34,088 nucleotides of DNA, taken from Victivallales bacterium (lineage in GTDB: Bacteria; Verrucomicrobiota; Lentisphaeria; Victivallales; SZUA-371). This document shows, in pieces, positions 32,322 through 34,088 of this stretch. Position numbers and translations under genes: made by a program. Location: the NCBI GenBank assembly GCA_016936495.1, contig JAFGXT010000124.1:1-34088 (forward strand), read 5' to 3'. Every line of letters begins with the position of its first letter. Positions within the stretch are counted from its first letter, which is position 1. The notes beneath the pieces are model-generated. The model ran no database searches and had not been told where the DNA came from. It saw only the letters and a list, made by a program, of their open reading frames with translations.

Positions 32322-34088
32322 ATGTCTGATATTTTAAACAATGAATTTACTTATGCCACACAATATTACCGTCCGCCTACACCGCTCCCGGATGAATGGG
32401 AAAACGATATAGACCGGATGCACAGTCTGACCGGTGTCGATACTTTCCAGCTACGGGTACAGTGGCGCTGGCATGAGCCGCGTGAAGGGGAATATGTTTT
32501 TGACGATCTGGATGAACTTTTTGAATTGGCGGCACGTTACGGACGCAAGGTGTTGTTTAAATTTCTACTGGAAAACGCACCTGACTATATTTATCATCGT
32601 TATGGCGGCACGCGCAGGGACATGAACGGTACGGCGATGCGGCCCTTGGCGCATGGAGCGTATTATTGCGGCGGCTGGCTGCCCTGTTTTGACAATCCGG
32701 ATGTATTGCGCAAGGCTGGAGAGTTTGTCCGCGTCATGGTCGAACGTTACAAAGACAGACCGGAATTACTGCTGTGGAATGTGTGGAATGAGCCTATAGC
32801 CAGACCCATAGGGGAATGCGGTTGCACTCATTCAGTGGCGGCTTATCGCGACTGGCTAAGACGTTCTTATGGCGATATCGGCAGCCTGAATAATTTTCTA
32901 GGCAAGCGCTGGGAAAGCTTTGAAACAGTGGAGCCACCGGCTTCTCCCACTGATTACGCGGAACTTTTTATGTGGCGGCAGTGGGCTTTGGAAGCAGTTA
33001 CAGAAAGGGTTCGTTTTGTATATGATATTGTCAAAGGATTGGATTCCACCCGTCCGGTTATAACTCATGTTGGTGGATGCAGTATCCTTCAGGACGTCGC
33101 GGGCGGAGGCTCAGATGACGTCAGCAATGCAAAAGCCGTTGATTTTTATGGTTGTTCGCTACCGACCGCCACCGTATTGGGCAACCCGATCAACGATTGC
33201 TGGCCAGCATTGCAGTGCGACTGGCTGCGTTCGGTTTCACCGTATTACTGGGTCTATGAACTCTACCCGGATTGGGGAGCCTGGCACCCGCGGGTACGTA
33301 TCGGAGACTACAAGACCAAGGTATTATCGTCACTTGCCTGCGGGGCGAAAGGAATAGTTTACTGGCAATACCGGGCGGAACGGCTGGGAATGGAGAACAA
33401 CCTTTCAGGTCTGGTAAATATTGATGGTTCCCCCAAAGCGGTCAGTAATGAATCAGTAAAGATAGCCGGTCTCATACGAGAACACAGTGACTTCCTGATG
33501 AGCTCCCGGGTCAAAACATCATCTATCGCGTTGGTATACAGCCTGAAAAGCGACCTTATAAGCCGGGTGGAAAATACTGGAAGCGGCGGCATGTGGGATT
33601 TCAGTTTACGCAACCCGGACGGCAGTTATCTGTACAAAAAGGCCTTATGCGGCGCATATGCGCTGTTCCGGGAGCTAGGCTATACCGTGGAATGGCTGGA
33701 TTCAAGGGCTTTGGCTAAACGGGCACAGGATTTCGAACTTATATATTTACCGGAATATTTCATGCCGGAAGCCGGAGAAAGTCAAGCATTGCAACAATTT
33801 GCAAAAAATGGCGGCAAGCTTATCGCCGAAGAAGGCGTCGGGCTTAGACAGGCAAACACCTGGGTCAACGGCTCCTGGCCGGCGGAACCCTTCCGGGATA
33901 TGTTCGGAGTCAAAATCGATGACCGTGCTCTAGGAAGCTTCAAGCCTGAACGTTTAATGCTCAACAACACGGAAATTATCCCCGGCACGGATAATTTCAT
34001 CAGCTCGTTGATTCCAGAAAAAGGAGAAGTAATCGGCACATGGTCTGATTCTTCTCCGGCGGTAGTGAAAAACAATAACTGCATCCTG
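32322..34088 (+). CDS. GH42-type glycoside hydrolase (partial, C-terminus beyond window)
   Basis: 589 codons are open to the right edge. GH42 (beta-galactosidase-type) features: an opening YYRPPTPLPDEWENDIDRM, TFQLRVQWRWHEPREGEYVFDD, WNVWNEP with the acid/base Glu 157, and WVYELYPDWGAWHPR with Glu 313 as likely nucleophile. Cys 116, 166 and 168 could form the metal site known in some GH42 enzymes (CGG; ECGCTH). A trimerisation-type domain begins near residue 400 (SSIALVYSLKSDLISRV) and continues to the edge. No signal peptide. AAGGA precedes the ATG by 11 bases, just after the regulator gene. It probably acts on a beta-galactoside or similar in the same sugar pathway; exact substrate uncertain. 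Confidence 0.85.
   Translation, partial: MSDILNNEFTYATQYYRPPTPLPDEWENDIDRMHSLTGVDTFQLRVQWRWHEPREGEYVFDDLDELFELAARYGRKVLFKFLLENAPDYIYHRYGGTRRDMNGTAMRPLAHGAYYCGGWLPCFDNPDVLRKAGEFVRVMVERYKDRPELLLWNVWNEPIARPIGECGCTHSVAAYRDWLRRSYGDIGSLNNFLGKRWESFETVEPPASPTDYAELFMWRQWALEAVTERVRFVYDIVKGLDSTRPVITHVGGCSILQDVAGGGSDDVSNAKAVDFYGCSLPTATVLGNPINDCWPALQCDWLRSVSPYYWVYELYPDWGAWHPRVRIGDYKTKVLSSLACGAKGIVYWQYRAERLGMENNLSGLVNIDGSPKAVSNESVKIAGLIREHSDFLMSSRVKTSSIALVYSLKSDLISRVENTGSGGMWDFSLRNPDGSYLYKKALCGAYALFRELGYTVEWLDSRALAKRAQDFELIYLPEYFMPEAGESQALQQFAKNGGKLIAEEGVGLRQANTWVNGSWPAEPFRDMFGVKIDDRALGSFKPERLMLNNTEIIPGTDNFISSLIPEKGEVIGTWSDSSPAVVKNNNCIL

Overview
The window is bacterial chromosomal DNA: compact protein genes, many overlapping by 1-4 bases, Shine-Dalgarno initiation and one tRNA. 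The family mix (GntR/sugar-binding hybrid regulator beside GH106-like and GH42 glycosidases, several B12-type radical SAM enzymes, SPFH proteins with N-terminal repeats, LPS-type GT9) suggests an anaerobic or fermentative Gram-negative of the PVC group, perhaps Lentisphaerota/Victivallales. This is an impression from gene content, not a phylogenetic result.

Layout. (1) 1-8811, minus strand: one tightly coupled operon of nine genes behind a single promoter near 8790. In transcription order it holds an exported NTF2-like anchored protein, a membrane hexapeptide acyltransferase, an amidohydrolase-2 enzyme, a radical SAM enzyme, two B12-binding radical SAM enzymes, a double-GNAT protein, a GNAT-like protein and a GH3-type acyl-adenylating enzyme cut by the window edge. 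It looks like an uncharacterised biosynthetic cluster and is the most interesting part of the window. (2) 9177-13933: tRNA-Leu(CAG), recJ, then the convergent preQ0 operon queD-queE-queC, and dapB divergent from it. (3) 14029-17215: two paralogous membrane SPFH proteins, each carrying three ~57-residue repeats before the SPFH domain, an order like that of the major vault protein. (4) 17536-19330: an orphan LarA-type racemase homologue, and a 58-aa gene with its own promoter, leader inverted repeat and strong terminator. (5) 19379-25735: a cupin/ROK-regulator/class II photolyase group and, upstream, a rhomboid protease-queA-GT9 operon with a good promoter. (6) 25856-34088: a carbohydrate locus, with a GH106-like glycosidase and a GT-C-like membrane protein on the minus strand, divergent from a GntR/sugar-binding regulator and a truncated GH42 enzyme on the plus strand.

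How the genes work together. In region 1 the likely theme is radical chemistry on a small molecule (three radical SAM enzymes), hydrolysis or decarboxylation (amidohydrolase) and acyl conjugation (GNATs, GH3, hexapeptide acyltransferase), with product handling at the membrane. QueD, QueE and QueC make preQ0, and QueA acts late in queuosine synthesis, so this pathway is split between two loci here. In region 6 the regulator probably senses a sugar and controls both divergent glycosidase units; four AATCA direct repeats spaced 11, 11 and 10 bp over its own promoter are candidate binding sites.
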